A stretch of 64,000 nucleotides of DNA from Pseudocercospora fijiensis CIRAD86 (Eukaryota > Ascomycota > Dothideomycetes > Mycosphaerellales > Mycosphaerellaceae). The notes below the pieces were generated by a model that saw only the letters and a list, made by a program, of their open reading frames with translations, had not been told where the DNA came from and did not search any database. Location: assembly GCF_000340215.1 (NCBI RefSeq), contig NW_006921549.1:380001-444000 (forward strand), given 5' to 3'. The position numbers were made by a program, and so were the translations under genes. Positions within the stretch are counted from its first letter, which is position 1; the number at the start of each line of letters is the position of its first letter. Below are positions 12,927 through 24,640 of this stretch, piece by piece.

Positions 12927-13573
12927 TATTATACTAGCTGCCTAGAAAGCACCGACAAGTCCTATAAGCTAGCCGCTATACTATAAAGTAATATCGGATT
13001 TAAGTTGCCTTAGTAGTAGAGGCCCCTAGCGAAGTAGGTCGCCTAGTTAGCCGCCTATTTAGCCGTATAACGTAATATCTTAGGGACTCCCGCGGAGGCC
13101 GTATATAGTAAAACAATACGTTATATATTAATATACAAACGACGGGACTATACTAAACTACGCGTATACGTATATAGACGATAGTAAGCGAGATATATAG
13201 AGTCGTAGGATAGATCCGAGTAATAGGAAGGAACCGGAAGATAGAGAAGAGCTAGGAGAAATATATTTACTTAAGAGCGGTTAAACGAGTTCGTATACGC
13301 GCGCCGCGTAAGTTAGCTAGGAAATAAAGGCGCTACGAGATAGCGGATAAGCGGGATACGCGCGCGCGTACTTAGCGCGTAGGGAAGGACCTAAAAGCAG
13401 AGGTTGACTAAGAAGTTAGTAAGTAGGATATATATACTTACGCCTCTAAGATACCCTTCTTCCTTTCTTCGTAGTTCGTCTTATATAGATAGTAGCTATA
13501 TTAATTTAGTACTCCCTTTAGTTTAGTTTAAAGTTTCGTATATATTCTTATTACTTAGCCTCTAACCCTTATA
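12927..13573 (+). repeat. 5' LTR of element A1 (647 bp)
   Basis: Starts at TATTATACTAG (an RIP form of TG...) and ends ...CCCTTATA. It aligns with both LTRs of A2 in reverse (36323-37025 and 42329-43018). It lacks a segment of about 56 bases present in both A2 LTRs, between the region near 13440 and the AAGATACCC block, which explains its shorter length. The ends were set from the points where the three copies stop matching. Confidence 0.9.
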
Positions 13574-13599
13574 TTACGAACTGCCTTAAAAAACGCCTC

Positions 13600-14950
13600 T
13601 ATTAAGATAGATACTCGCGACGAGTAGATTTAAAATATAAGACCTAACGAAATACCCGATTTTTTAAGCTTAGTATAGAATAATATCCCCGCTACGTGCG
13701 AATAGCTAGATTACGCCTATACTACCGACCCGGAACTGCTCGCTAACCTACTTAAGGCTTATAAAGATACTACTCGTTTCCTCTCGGTCTCTCGTATAAG
13801 CCTTAGTACGGCTCTTAACGACGCGAATACTTCTATCGCGGAAAAAGAAGACAAGGTAGGCCGCCTCTAGTCGTAGCTCGCCTCTACTCGCCTAGGCGCC
13901 GCGATATCCGCCTTTTACCTATTTATACCTACTTCGAATAAAAGTAAGAAGCTTAGCGACCCCGAACGCTTTACTAGTAAGCGTAAAGTATATAAGGAAT
14001 TTAAGATATAGGTTAAGATCCGCTTTCTCGCTAACGTAAACTACTATCCGACTAAAGCTTTAAAGACTAGATTTATATTCTCTCTACTTAGTAGCTCCGC
14101 CCTCGATTCCTACCGTAGCCTTTTAGAAAATATAGAAACTACTACGACGACTAGTATCTAGAAGGCCCTCGACGCTAGTTTCGGCAACCTAGACCGTAAG
14201 TAAACTACGCGCCTAAACTTAGACAAACTTAACTAAGTAAACAAGACCTACTAAGAATACTATACCGCCTTCTAATACGAGATTAGGTACGCCGAATACC
14301 CCCCGGACGTCGCTAAGTAGATCTTAGTACGCGGTCTTAGCGAAGAAATAATACTATAAGTCCGCGATAAGGATATAGAGAATCTAAATATTACCGAACT
14401 ATACGCCTTACTTACGCGTATCGATAATACGACTCGAAACTTCGCGAAAATTATCGCTAACCGTAGAGGCGCCTATACGAATACCGGCCGCTTTACGTCG
14501 CCGTTCGCTATACTACCGCCGAAGTTATAGATAGCTTAGACGCCGGCTTTAGTACTAGCTTCTACTATAGCCCTAATACCGCTAGGCGCCTAGCCTACTA
14601 CCGAACCGATAGATTTAAGCGCTACCTCGCTCGGCGGCTATCTACGCGCGTCCCTAGTAAATAGTAAGCTTTCGGAAGAAGAGAAGTAGCGTCGCCGTAT
14701 AGTAGGAGAATATATCTACTATAGAGTAAAAGGATATATTACTCGCCTCTACCTATCTCCCGTCGGCTAGCTAAATACGCTAACGATATAGCGAGTCGCC
14801 GCTACGAATGTTACGACTCTAGATACGCCTTTACTAGCTAGCGCTACTCCGAGCGGCTAGGGAAAAGCTTAAAGCTTATATATAGTCGCTTATAAGGTTT
14901 ATTCGTTCTAAAACTAAGAGTATCTACTACTACCTTCCCTTTCTCTAGCT
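13600..14950 (+). pseudogene. gag of element A1
   Basis: Capsid-like polyprotein that would package element RNA in cytoplasmic particles. The frame begins just after the LTR and reads with only RIP-type stops. The N-terminal half is helical and is followed by the usual gag core with patterns such as FKIQVKIRFLANVNYYP (about 14000-14050). A single zinc knuckle lies at 14711-14752: Tyr codons stand in all three Cys positions and the His position (C-x2-C-x4-H-x4-C), as expected from TGC/TGT and CAC/CAT codons mutated by RIP. The A2 copy shows the same knuckle at 41151-41192. The start codon is not identifiable. Confidence 0.88.
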
Positions 14951-15535
14951 CGGCTATAGAGAAAGAGTTAGTCTACTAGCCTTTCGTAGTAGAAACGTTA
15001 ATAGGAAATTAAAAGAAATTATTAAAAACTATAGCTCTTATTAATAACGGCGTAACCGGCTACTCGTTTATAGATTAGGACTATACGAGAGAGCTCGGCT
15101 TAACGTTCTAAGACCTTACGTACGCTCGGGAGTTAGAAATATTTAACGGTACGACCGCGGCCGCTAGTAAGGTAACCTAGATCTACTACTTATCTATTAC
15201 TATCGGCCCGTATACCGAATATATTATATTTTTCCTTACGAAACTCTCGCATACTTACCCCGTTTCTCTTAGTCTTCCTTAGCTTGAGAAGTGTAGTCCG
15301 GTTATCGACTAGACTTCCGAATCTCTATCCTTTATAAGTAAGTATTATATTTAGTACTACTTTAGCGAATCTAGTTCTACCTCTAATACTCCCTAAGATT
15401 ATACCGTATTCGCTATTAGTACGGCTACCTTCTCGCGTCTTACCCGCGATAAATATACTTAGATCTTCGCTATAATAATATAAGATATCGAGAAGGCTAT
15501 CCGAAAGTTCGACGAAGAACTAATAGATTTAAGCA

Positions 15536-15635
15536 NNNNNNNNNNNNNNNNNNNNNNNNNNNNNNNNNNNNNNNNNNNNNNNNNNNNNNNNNNNNNNNNN
15601 NNNNNNNNNNNNNNNNNNNNNNNNNNNNNNNNNNN
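15536..15635. other. assembly gap, 100 N
   Basis: Exactly 100 unknown bases, the usual placeholder length. The sister copy A2 is continuous here (about 40262-40380) and shows roughly 85 bases between the same flanks, between the end of the protease/RT linker and the start of the RT palm. No large insertion needs to be assumed. Confidence 0.97.
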
Positions 15636-17370
15636 TCGACTATAAAATCGAGCTAATTAACGGTAAGCCGCTACCGTACGGTCCTCTCTACTCGATATTT
15701 CGAAATAAGCTCTTCGTACTAAAGAAATACTTAGAAGATAACTTATAAAAGGGCTTTATCCGCCCTAGTTCCTCCGAAGCGGCCGTACTAGTTATATTTG
15801 CCCGGAAACCCGGCGGAGGTCTCCGCTTCTACGTAGCCTACCGGGGCCTTAACGCGTTAACGAAAAAGAACTACTATCTAATTCCTCTTATAAACGGAAC
15901 GCTCGAACGTCTTTCGAAAGCCCGCTAGTTTACTAAGCTCGACGTAATCGCTACCTTTAACGCGATCTATATTACCGAGAGAGACGAATAGTTAATAGCC
16001 TTCCGAACCCGTTACGGCCTTTTCGAATACCTAGTCTTACCGTTCGGGCTCTAGAACGGACCTAGTACGTTCTAATTATATATTAATAATACGCTTAAAG
16101 AATTCTTAGACGCCTTCGTCTCGGTATATATAGACGATATCTTAATTTATAGTAAAACAAAAGCGGAATACTACGAATATATTAAAAAGGTACTTTAGGA
16201 ACTCGTAGAAGCTAGACTATATATCGATATCGATAAGTACGAATTCTATAAGTAAGAGGTAAAATTCCTCGGCCTTATTGTCTCTTTAGAAGGTATTCGA
16301 ATAGATTTCGGCAAGATCGAAGCCGTTCTAAACTAAGGAGTACTACGAAACGTAAAAGAAGTCTAAGGCTTCCTCGGTTTCGCTAACTTTTACTAGAGAT
16401 TTATACGGAATTTTAGCGGAATCGCCTATCTATTTATAGTACTTACGCGGAAAGACGTTAAATTTAAATAGTCTCCGGCCTATTAAGAAGCCTTCGACTA
16501 GTTACGGTAAAGTTTTACGATCGTACCGATCCTATAGTACTTCGACTTCGATAAAGAAACGCGTCTAGAAACCGATACTTCCGACGGTATAACTAGCGCC
16601 GTTCTCCTTTAACGAACGATCCTAGAAGATACGTAGCTACCCGTAGCCTATCTCTCTAAGAAGATATCCTCCGCGGAATATAATTACGATATCTACGATA
16701 AGGAACTCCTCGTAATCGTTAAGGCTTTCGAAGAATAGCGCCCGGAACTCGAAGCTTCTATATTACCGATCTAGGTTAGCTTAGATTATAAGAACCTTAT
16801 CTACTTTCTTAAGAGTAAAATCCCTAGCCGTAGGTAAGTACGCTAGAGTAAGTTTCTTTCCTAGTTTAACTTCGTTATTTAGTATACGCCCGGTAAAGTA
16901 AACTTATAGGCCGACGTACTTATAAAGCGTAATAGAGACTCGCCTTTAGATAGAGGCCTATAGCGTAAAGAGCAGTCTATTCTTAAAGAGTATAACTTAA
17001 GCTAGGAACTATACGAGCTCCTCGGAGACGACTTTACCGGCCTAGAGCCTCTCGTAGTATCCTTCGTACTAATAGCCGCCCCCGCCTTTTTCGGAGATAA
17101 CGATAGCTCGGACGACGAAGATACGAGTTTAGAAAACTTAGATAGCGACTAGGAAAGCGAAGAAGAAGTATAGAACCTCCTCGAACCTACCTAGCTTAAG
17201 TAGTAGCTTACGATAGCGTACGCCGAAGACGCTTTTACTAAAGGTCTAATTTAAGCTTTATAGAACGAAGAATAGTTATATAAGAATGTTTCTCTTTCGG
17301 AGTACGAGCTCTATAGAACGCTATCCCGAGTACCGTATACAATATTTAGAAATGCCCTCTACGTCCCGGA

Positions 17371-17882
17371 TTTCGAGGATTTACGCGACTAGATTGTGCG
17401 TTCCGCTTGTAACCCTCTCGGAATAGTATATCCCGGTCGAGCTAAGATGCTGTCTTGGCTCCGGAAGTGGTGCTGCTAGCCTAATCTGTACCGAGATGTC
17501 GACCGATTCGTTAAGAGCTACGTAGTATACCGTAGAGCGAAAGTAGATGTACGTAAGCTATAAGGGCTATTAAAACCTCTTAAAATCCCTCTATAGCTGT
17601 AGTAATATATTTTGATAGATTTTATTTTTCGAGGATTTACGCGACTAGATTACACGTTCCGCCTATAACCCTCTCGGAATAGCATATCCCGGTCGAGCCA
17701 AGATAATATCTCAGCTCCGGAAGTAGTACTACTAGCCTAATCTATACCGAGATATCGACCGATTCGTTAAGAGCTACGTAGTATACCGTAGAGCGAAAGT
17801 AGATATACGTAAGCTATAAGGGCTATTAAAACCTCTTAAAATCCCTCTATAGCTACAGTAATATATTTTAATAGATTTTATT
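17371..17882 (+). repeat. 256-bp tandem duplication inside A1 integrase
   Basis: Copy 1 (17371-17626) and copy 2 (17627-17882) are head to tail with a period of exactly 256 bases; A2 has only one copy. The unit covers the integrase HHCC zinc-binding region. Because 256 is not a multiple of three it breaks the frame. Copy 1 keeps its TG dinucleotides (for example GTGGTGCTGCT near 17467-17477) but has almost no CA. Copy 2 keeps CA (CACG, CTCAGC, CTACAG) but has almost no TG. The two copies therefore carry RIP on opposite strands. Confidence 0.95.
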
Positions 17883-19138
17883 ACAGATCCACCAAAAGGA
17901 TCCGACTTTAACGGTATCTAGTTTCAAAATATACTAGTCGTAGTCTACCGCCTTACTAAATATAAGAAGGTATTAAATACCTATAGCCTAACCGTAAAGA
18001 ATACGGCTTAGGTCTTCTACCGAGATATATAGAAAGACACAGGCCTACCCAAATTAATTATATCTAATTGCGGCCCGAATTTCGTCGCCCGTTTCTAGAA
18101 GCGCTTCTACGAGCGACTAAAAATTTAAGCGCGCCTTTTAACGGCTTACTACCCGTAGACCGATAGGCAAACCGAACGGGCTAACGCTTAGATCGAGCAA
18201 ATTATTAGGTACTTCTATAATTACTACTAAAATAACTAGCTAAGATTAACGCCCTCTATTAAATTTACTATTAATAATTAGGAGTTAGCTACGACTTAGA
18301 CTACGCCTTTCTACGCTTCGACTAGATTTTACCCCTAAACCGGTAAAGAACTAGTAGAAATCGAGCTAGAGCCCCCGGTAAACGATCCGGAAAGAGACGC
18401 CGATACCTTCGCTCTTTAGATAGCCTAAACCTACTAGGAGCTCTAGGACGAGATAAAGTATACCTAGGAAGTATACGAGGACTACGCTAATTAGCGTAGA
18501 CGCGCCGTACTAGATTACTAGGTCGGAGATTACGTTTACCTCGACTTACGATATATTAGAACTAACCGACCTTTAAAAAAGCTCGACTAGAAAAATCTAG
18601 GACTCTTCCGAATTATAAAGAAAGTCGGTATATACGTATACGAACTAGATCTCTCCGAAAATCTTAATATTTACTCGGTTAAATACGTTATTAACCTAAG
18701 AACTACCGGAGAAATTACGGACCCCGAAGATATTCCGCCGATTCTAGAAGCTACTATAGCTACCGATTAGACCGAAGACGAGCTAGAATCTGCTTTAGGT
18801 ATAGTATAGGCAATTATCGGATAGAGCTTTAGTAATATAAACTTCGGTAATCTTAACCCTCCCGGGCTATAGAGTAAGGTATAGTAGGAGGAATACTTAG
18901 ACGAAGATACGACCTAGGAACCTCTACGCTATATTATCTTCGCTTATAAAGCAATCGAAGAATTCCTACGAGATTATACCGACTATACGACGATAGAAGA
19001 AGCTATTTTAGAATACTTTCTCCGAGAAGTATACGAATAGAATTTAGATTAAGGTCTCCGACCCGAACTAGGGCAAGAATACTAGTACCTATTATATACG
19101 GACCTCCTTTAGCGTCGTAGGAACTCTGCGTAAAACGA

Positions 19139-19155
19139 GGGGGGGGGGGGGGGGG
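19139..19155 (+). other. G17 polypurine tract before 3' LTR of A1
   Basis: Seventeen uninterrupted G directly before the LTR start at about 19161. This is the expected position of the polypurine tract that primes plus-strand synthesis. The same site in A2 has seven C on the plus strand (37030-37036), so the tract length differs between copies. Slippage or sequencing error in the homopolymer are both possible. Confidence 0.8.
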
Positions 19156-19160
19156 CTACT

Positions 19161-19330
19161 ATTATAGTAGCTACCTAGAAAGCACCGACAAGTCCTATAA
19201 GCTAGCCGCTATACTATAAAGTAATATCGGATTTAAGTTGCCCTAGCAGTAGGGGCCCCTAGCGAAGTAGGTCGCCTATTTAGCTGCCTATTTAGCCGTA
19301 TAACGTAATATCTTAGGGACTCCCGCAGAG
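19161..19330 (+). repeat. truncated 3' LTR of element A1
   Basis: Begins TATTATAGTAGCT and matches the first 160 or so bases of the 5' LTR (12927 onward) closely. The match stops after GGGACTCCCGC at about 19328, where unrelated sequence begins. The missing 480 bases and the lost element boundary indicate a deletion or rearrangement after insertion. Confidence 0.92.
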
Positions 19331-20200
19331 CGATATCTAATTTGCTATAATATCCTCTTAACCTAATACTAATCGCTACTTATACGGAGCTTTAGTAGCT
19401 AGAAACTATACTATATAATATCTACTATCGTATTAGCGAGATCTTAGAAACTAGTACCTACTCTACCGGTTTCCGGGCCCTAGCGATTATTAACCCGGTT
19501 CTATATAAGGAGGAGAAGCGAGACTCCGGAACTAAGGTATAAAAGTTTAAGTAAGTAGGATATCGACGTCGAGGATATCTATTTATTTAGGTCTAGCTAG
19601 GTTCGCTATACGATTCCTATTAATCGTAGTACTCTAGGCTAGAGCATCTAGGAGAGGAGCTAAGAGCGTAGTATAGGCTAAGGAGGAATAAGAATTATAA
19701 AACTAATATAGAGATAGAATAAGACGGTAGCTTTAGAGAGCTAATAAGCGATAGCTAGGAGAATACCGAGTTAGTAGGATTTACGATATAGCTAGGATAT
19801 TAAATTCGCGTACTATACGAAGAGGAGAATCGCGAGATACTAGATAAGGGTAATAAGGAGCGTATTCGGCGAGTCGAGTAAAGAAGAGTGCTATCGCTAT
19901 ATATAGTATACTACTAACTAGAAATAGACGATATTTGTACTAGAACGGACGAAGGTAGCTATAGCTTTTACCGTATATAGGAGGAAATTGTCGCTCGTTA
20001 TATAGAAAGCGACAAAGTTTGCTCCTCTTCTCTAACGTTATATAGTAGATATATCGTCGGCGACATTTGCGCCGTACCTATATAAACGGCTAGTATATAA
20101 AGTCGGATAGGCTTTTAAACTAGAAGCCTTAAGTAGAGCTCGGTATCGGAGTTATAATCCTAATTCTCTAAGCTATAAAGACGACGATCTACGTTTAAAG
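19331..20200 (+). pseudogene. unknown Glu/Arg-rich RIP-mutated ORF
   Basis: A forward frame (best between about 19470 and 20110) reads as charged protein, for example KEEKRDSGTKVQKFKQVGYR (about 19510-19570) and YIESDKVCSSSLTLYSRYIV (about 19998-20058), with TAG/TAA only at Gln-type positions. No domain recognised. The left end abuts the broken LTR of A1, so the N-terminal part may be missing. Confidence 0.4.
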
Positions 20201-20379
20201 CCTAGTAAATAATATTATATTATATTATCCCTCTTCTATAATACTTACCCTATACGCGTGCGTATAGTATAATGCCTCCGAATACAATATACCTACTATA
20301 CTACTACGAATGTAACCCTAATTAAATTAAGCTATCTCCGAATAGGAAAAAGAAATCCTTCTCTCTAGAATATAGCCTA

Positions 20380-20900
20380 TAAGTGCTAATAATCTTCCTT
20401 TTCTACTTCTTCCCTATCTATATCTCTTATCCCGTCCTCCTTATCCCGTACTCTTCTTTTATATTTCGCCGACCCTATACTTAACCCTCTATAGTACGAT
20501 AACGCCTCCTTAACTTCGCCTTTCTTAAACCTAATATCTAGTAAAAACGTAGCCTCGATATTAGATTAAGAATCCTCGAAACGGAGATTTTAAGTTCGAC
20601 TCGTAGTTCTACGTTCGTAGGATTAGAAACTAGAAGTAATAGTAATTTTATAGAGGTAGGCTATACTTAAAAAGCTCGTTAAGCTAATCCTTAAAGTCCG
20701 GCTATAGTTCTAGATACGCATCTACGCTATACTGTTCCGAAGTCGTAGTAACGATTGTTTAGTCGCCGTAAGTAGCCGAGTTAAGGTATCGTCGAATTTA
20801 GTCGATATATTCTTTAATTAGGTAGATAGGAGGAGGGAGCGGAGGAGATAGTAGTAGAGGAGCTCGCGATTTGTTTACTATTATTAAATAGGAGGCGCGT
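20380..20900 (-). pseudogene. unknown reverse ORF downstream of chromodomain gene
   Basis: The reverse strand reads as a helical, Tyr/Gln-rich start (about 20900-20660) followed, after a frame change near 20600, by a Lys/Glu/Asp-rich tail such as FKKGEVKEALSYYRGLS (about 20440-20500). It lies in the same orientation as, and directly downstream of, the chromodomain ORF. It could be a second exon block of that gene or a separate gene. Not recognised. Confidence 0.4.
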
Positions 20901-21039
20901 ATCGCTCTAACCTATTCTACTTAAGATAGATAATCGTTAGCTTTCGGTACGGCGCGCCTCTACGTAGGGTAGTCCTATCCTTATCGATTATAATATAACT
21001 AGCCGGCCTAGGAATCGAGATCTTTTTTTTTAGTATAAA

Positions 21040-22870
21040 CCCCGTTAATTGTTAAGCTAGAAACAAAGAATAGGGATAAAGACTACTCTTCTCTATAATG
21101 CTATATTTAGATCTAGCTAGCCTTAATAAGAAATAGCTATAGCCTCTTCCTATACGAATTATAACTCTAGCGTACTCTTCGTTAAGCGAAAGGCAACCTT
21201 CTCTCTACCCTTCTTCTTCTTCTTTCTTATTATCTTCTCTATACTCGCCGCTAGTACTAGGGCCTCCTAATGCTCGTTCTCCTATATAATCTACAGTATA
21301 TTATATTCGTCCCGTTTCTCCTAATACTAATCCTCGAGAAATACTTCGTATCCGTACTCGTACCTATATCCTCCTTTATTCCTATACCGAATAATAACAA
21401 CGCCTAAGATATAGTTACTAAACCGGGCTAATCCTACTACTAATTAGTCGTAAAAGAAGTTCCGGTTAGCTAGCGATCGTAAGTCGTTGTCTCCTACCTT
21501 CTTACTCTTAGAAAGCTAGAAAGATTAATAATCTAAAACGAGTCCTCTTATAGTAGAGACGATGCTTGCTCTAGTAATGTCTTTGTATTCGGACACTAGA
21601 AGATAGTATAGGGCATTAGCGCTATAGAGTAGACCGACCCCTAATAAGGGTATCCGGATAAAGGTAGAACTAAAGAGAGAGCGGATACGGTCCTACGGAT
21701 AAAGTCTAATAGTATATAGAGATAGACCGTATAGATTTTATCAGACTTTACTAGTGCCTATCGTTTAATATATTAAAGACGCTCCTCTTTTCGCCTTTAG
21801 TTTCCTAGCGGCTCTTAGAAAATAGGCTAGTTTCTTAGTAGATCCTTCTACTTAGATAGTAATAGGGGTCGTCTATAAATACGACTCTCTTTAGGTAATA
21901 TAGCTTAGCGGTAGTAGTAATAGTAGCATTAATAGTTAATACTTAAACGAGGTTGCTCTTCTCTTTCGCTCTACTTAGCGAGCGATATCGTCTATTCTTA
22001 CTAGCTAGTACGTTCTTACTACTTCCTAGGAACTTCTAATTCTCCTCCCTAAAACTATTCCTATTACTTTTATAGAGCTTACCGCTATCCCCTTCTAATA
22101 TAGCTGCTATATTACTATCGATAGACTCTAAGCTTACGAGATTATACTATTTATCTTCCTTAAGCCCTTTAGATATATCTCCTTCGCTAAGATTAAGCTT
22201 TATTATAATAGCCCCTAGGCGCCCGCCGTATACTATAGTCGATAGATACGGCTTACGCGGGTATTGCTTATAGAAGGCCTTTGCTATAGTAGTAGTATTA
22301 GTATTAGTAAGGTTCTCGATAGGCTTCTAGATAGGTCGCTCGTTTTTATAACCTTTCTATCGAACTAGGTACTCGAACTAGTCTTCCTTCCTATCGTAGC
22401 GTAAATCTAGGATCGTAGAGACTTTATACTCTCTTTTGCTCCTAACCGACTTAACGATACTCTTCTTTTCTAAGTAGCCTCCGCTTTCCTCTCTAAATAT
22501 ACCTCTATTCTCCTCTTTAGAATCGCGCTAGCCCTCCTCGTTAAAATTACCTCCGCTCTTCCCGCATAAGCGATATCTACTCTCCTTTTTAGATCTATCT
22601 TCTAGAATCTTTCTTCCTTTCCTCTCGGAATTATTTAGATCTCTATACCTCGTATTTACCTTTTTATATCTATCCGTTTTCCGCGCGGACCGAGACGTCT
22701 TCTTCTTTAAAGTAAGCTCTATTTCCGATTCCGTTAACGAAGATATATACTTAAAATGTCTATCTTCGAACCTTACTATCCTATCCCGTACTACCGATAT
22801 ACTAGGTAGGGCAAGACCGGGTCGATAGATAGCGAGAGATAGGTAATATCTTCTATCGTAGGAGGAGTAG
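21040..22870 (-). pseudogene. chromodomain protein relic
   Basis: A reverse frame of about 600 codons is readable with only RIP-type stops. It begins with a basic Lys/Arg/Ser-rich part (about 22500-22760). A chromodomain follows at about 22300-22430, with FEYLVRWKGY (Trp codon now a stop), then the PIENL strand and a C-terminal helix. The chromodomain is a methyl-lysine or nucleosome-binding module. The remaining 400 residues are unknown and include KKKKKGREKVAF (about 21200). A chromodomain placed centrally with long unknown flanks and no RT or integrase nearby argues against a chromovirus tail; element B shows how that looks. The cellular role is not known. RIP indicates the gene exists, or existed, in more than one copy. 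Confidence 0.75.
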
Positions 22871-23189
22871 ACGGGAGCGGTAAGCTAGTAAGTTAAGCGG
22901 TAGCGTATAGATACTATCGTACGATAGGACTAGATATACGGAATATATATAGATATATAGACGTATATTTACTAGGGATGTTTATATCTGCTTTTAATAT
23001 AGCTTAAAGACTTTTACTTCTACCTATCGGCGAGTACGATAAAGCCTCTAGAGTAGCGCTATAAAGCCTCTAGAAGTAGCGCCGCGGCCGCTACTATCTT
23101 ATCGACAAGTACGATAAACGCTAGTAGTACCGGTATTTACTTAATCCGAATAGGTAGCCTTATCGGTAGACTCGGTCTAAGTCGGCGGT

Positions 23190-24100
23190 AATTCCCTTTC
23201 TCCCGACTTGTAATACTATACGTATCTTCTTATACTACTTTCCGCTATACTTACGACCGCGAAAATAACTAGTATGTTTTATCTACTACTCGCCGCTATA
23301 GCTACGCTAGCGACTATATCTCGCTACCGCTAGTAGTATACTACCTATTCTCTACCTCTAGTATCTTCTACTCTACCTACCTCTTTAAGGCTATACAGAA
23401 CTGCCCGGCCGCTATTAGAATTACTTTTATTTCGTATATATACTAAAGCCTTTCCTTGCTTCCTTATAAGCTAGTATATATATACGCGCGTCTTCTTTAA
23501 CTTTAGCTATATAAAGCGACGACGATTTAGATAGATTCGATACCCGACTCGAGGTAGTAAAGCGGATACGTCTAAAAGCGCTAGAGTCTTTAGCTATTTC
23601 GTCTATATCTTCTAGCTCGCGTCGAATAACGGAAATATTATTATCTTTAGCAAAGACTCCTACTACTATACTAGGCTCTTATAAACCTCCTCCGAAACTA
23701 ACTCTTTACTTAAAGGGAGAGCCGGTAGAAGAGGCCGAAGCTAGCGGAAAACCCGCTACCCGATCTCTTCGTCCTATAAATATATAATCCTAATCCTATT
23801 CGCTATCCTAGCTTCTACTAGAGGAGTCTAAAACTAGCCTAGATACCCGGTAAGGTATATTACCTTCTACCTAGACTATACCTATACTAAAGCTAACTCG
23901 AGATCTAGATATCCTATCGCTACCTATACTAAGTACTAATCTCGTATCGACGTTTAACGACTTATACGTCTTATTAAAGAAAAAGAAAAAGAAGGAGGAG
24001 AAGAAGCCTAAGCCTTCCGACGTACTAGAGTTATCCTTTAGTCCCCTATCCTAGCCTAGTATATATAACTACCTCTTTCCTTCTCTACTACGATAAATAC
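23190..24100 (+). pseudogene. unknown forward ORF, divergent to chromodomain gene
   Basis: A forward frame reads well from about 23500 to 24060: an Asp-rich start (DDDLDRFDTRLEVVKRIRLK, about 23519-23578), a Ser-rich stretch, Pro-rich segments (YKPPPKLTLYLKGEP near 23680-23725) and a Lys/Glu cluster KKKKKKEEKKPKPSD near 23975-24020. It is transcribed away from the chromodomain gene. The composition suggests a nuclear or low-complexity protein, but no family is recognised. Confidence 0.45.
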
Positions 24101-24640
24101 TAACTTGCCTTTAGTAGCCGATTACGTTCTAGGAGCCTACTTACCTTAATACGATCGAAGTGCTTAACCGGACTTACTAAATTACGATCCTTATTTTATA
24201 TTCTATTATAGGCTAGGAGTTAGAAAATAGAGACCGGGGTTTAAGGGTTAAAGCTTAGAATTCTAGTAAGAGCAACACTTTAGCTTTAAAAAGGGAAGGT
24301 AGTATTACTAAAAATAAAGAAAAGAAAAGAAATTCTATTCTTATCCTAATTACCTATTCCTCTAGAATCATTACGTTCCTTCCTATTCTCTACTATAACA
24401 TATTATCTAACCGAGACAAGATTAAAATTTTTAATATATAGATATCTATTCACTCTCGAAAAGCTTTCCTATAATTCGACCTCTAAACCGCTATTCCGAA
24501 CGAGGATAACTATACTTATTATTAAAGCGAGAGTATTAATAGTAGTTAAGAAATTCTAGCCTTCGTATTACTAAATAAGGCTATTGCCTTCTCTACGAAG
24601 AGCTTAGTATAGCGCTACTTAGATAGAATCCGCTTATAGA
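24101..24640. other. spacer with a CA-retaining tract
   Basis: No convincing gene. Between about 24260 and 24450 CA dinucleotides survive (GCAACAC, AATCATT, TAACATA, GAGACAAG, TTCACTC) while TG is nearly absent. This resembles the strand-biased RIP seen in the duplication inside A1. Confidence 0.45.

Larger units (their letters stand above)
14990..19100 (+). pseudogene. pol of element A1 (protease, RT, RNase H, integrase)
   Basis: Polyprotein needed for copying and integration. The protease motif DNGATGYSFID-type lies near 15035-15075, with the catalytic Asp changed to Asn. Reverse transcriptase spans about 15640-16260 with PFGL (about 16040) and the active-site YIDDILIYS at about 16126-16152. 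RNase H follows to about 16900 (ETDTSDG near 16570). An acidic linker (about 17090-17180) precedes the integrase zinc-binding part, with RAK (about 17537). The integrase core continues to about 18400 and a C-terminal domain with NRPLKKL and NIYSVKYVINLR lies at about 18550-18700. The reading is broken by the 100-N gap (15536-15635) and by a 256-bp duplication that shifts frame. RIP stops occur throughout. Confidence 0.93.
12927..19330 (+). mobile_element. Ty3/gypsy LTR retrotransposon, copy A1
   Basis: Forward element with a 5' LTR, gag, pol and a truncated 3' LTR. Its sister, A2, lies in reverse at 36323-43018 and is alignable over the whole length. Order of domains: gag with one CCHC zinc knuckle, aspartic protease, reverse transcriptase, RNase H, integrase, C-terminal SH3-like or chromo-type tail, then a G17 polypurine tract directly before the 3' LTR. 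RT-RNaseH-IN order defines Ty3/gypsy. The element carries a 100-N assembly gap and a 256-bp tandem duplication in the integrase region. The 3' LTR breaks off after about 160 bases, so no target-site duplication can be tested. Heavy RIP makes it immobile. Confidence 0.97.
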
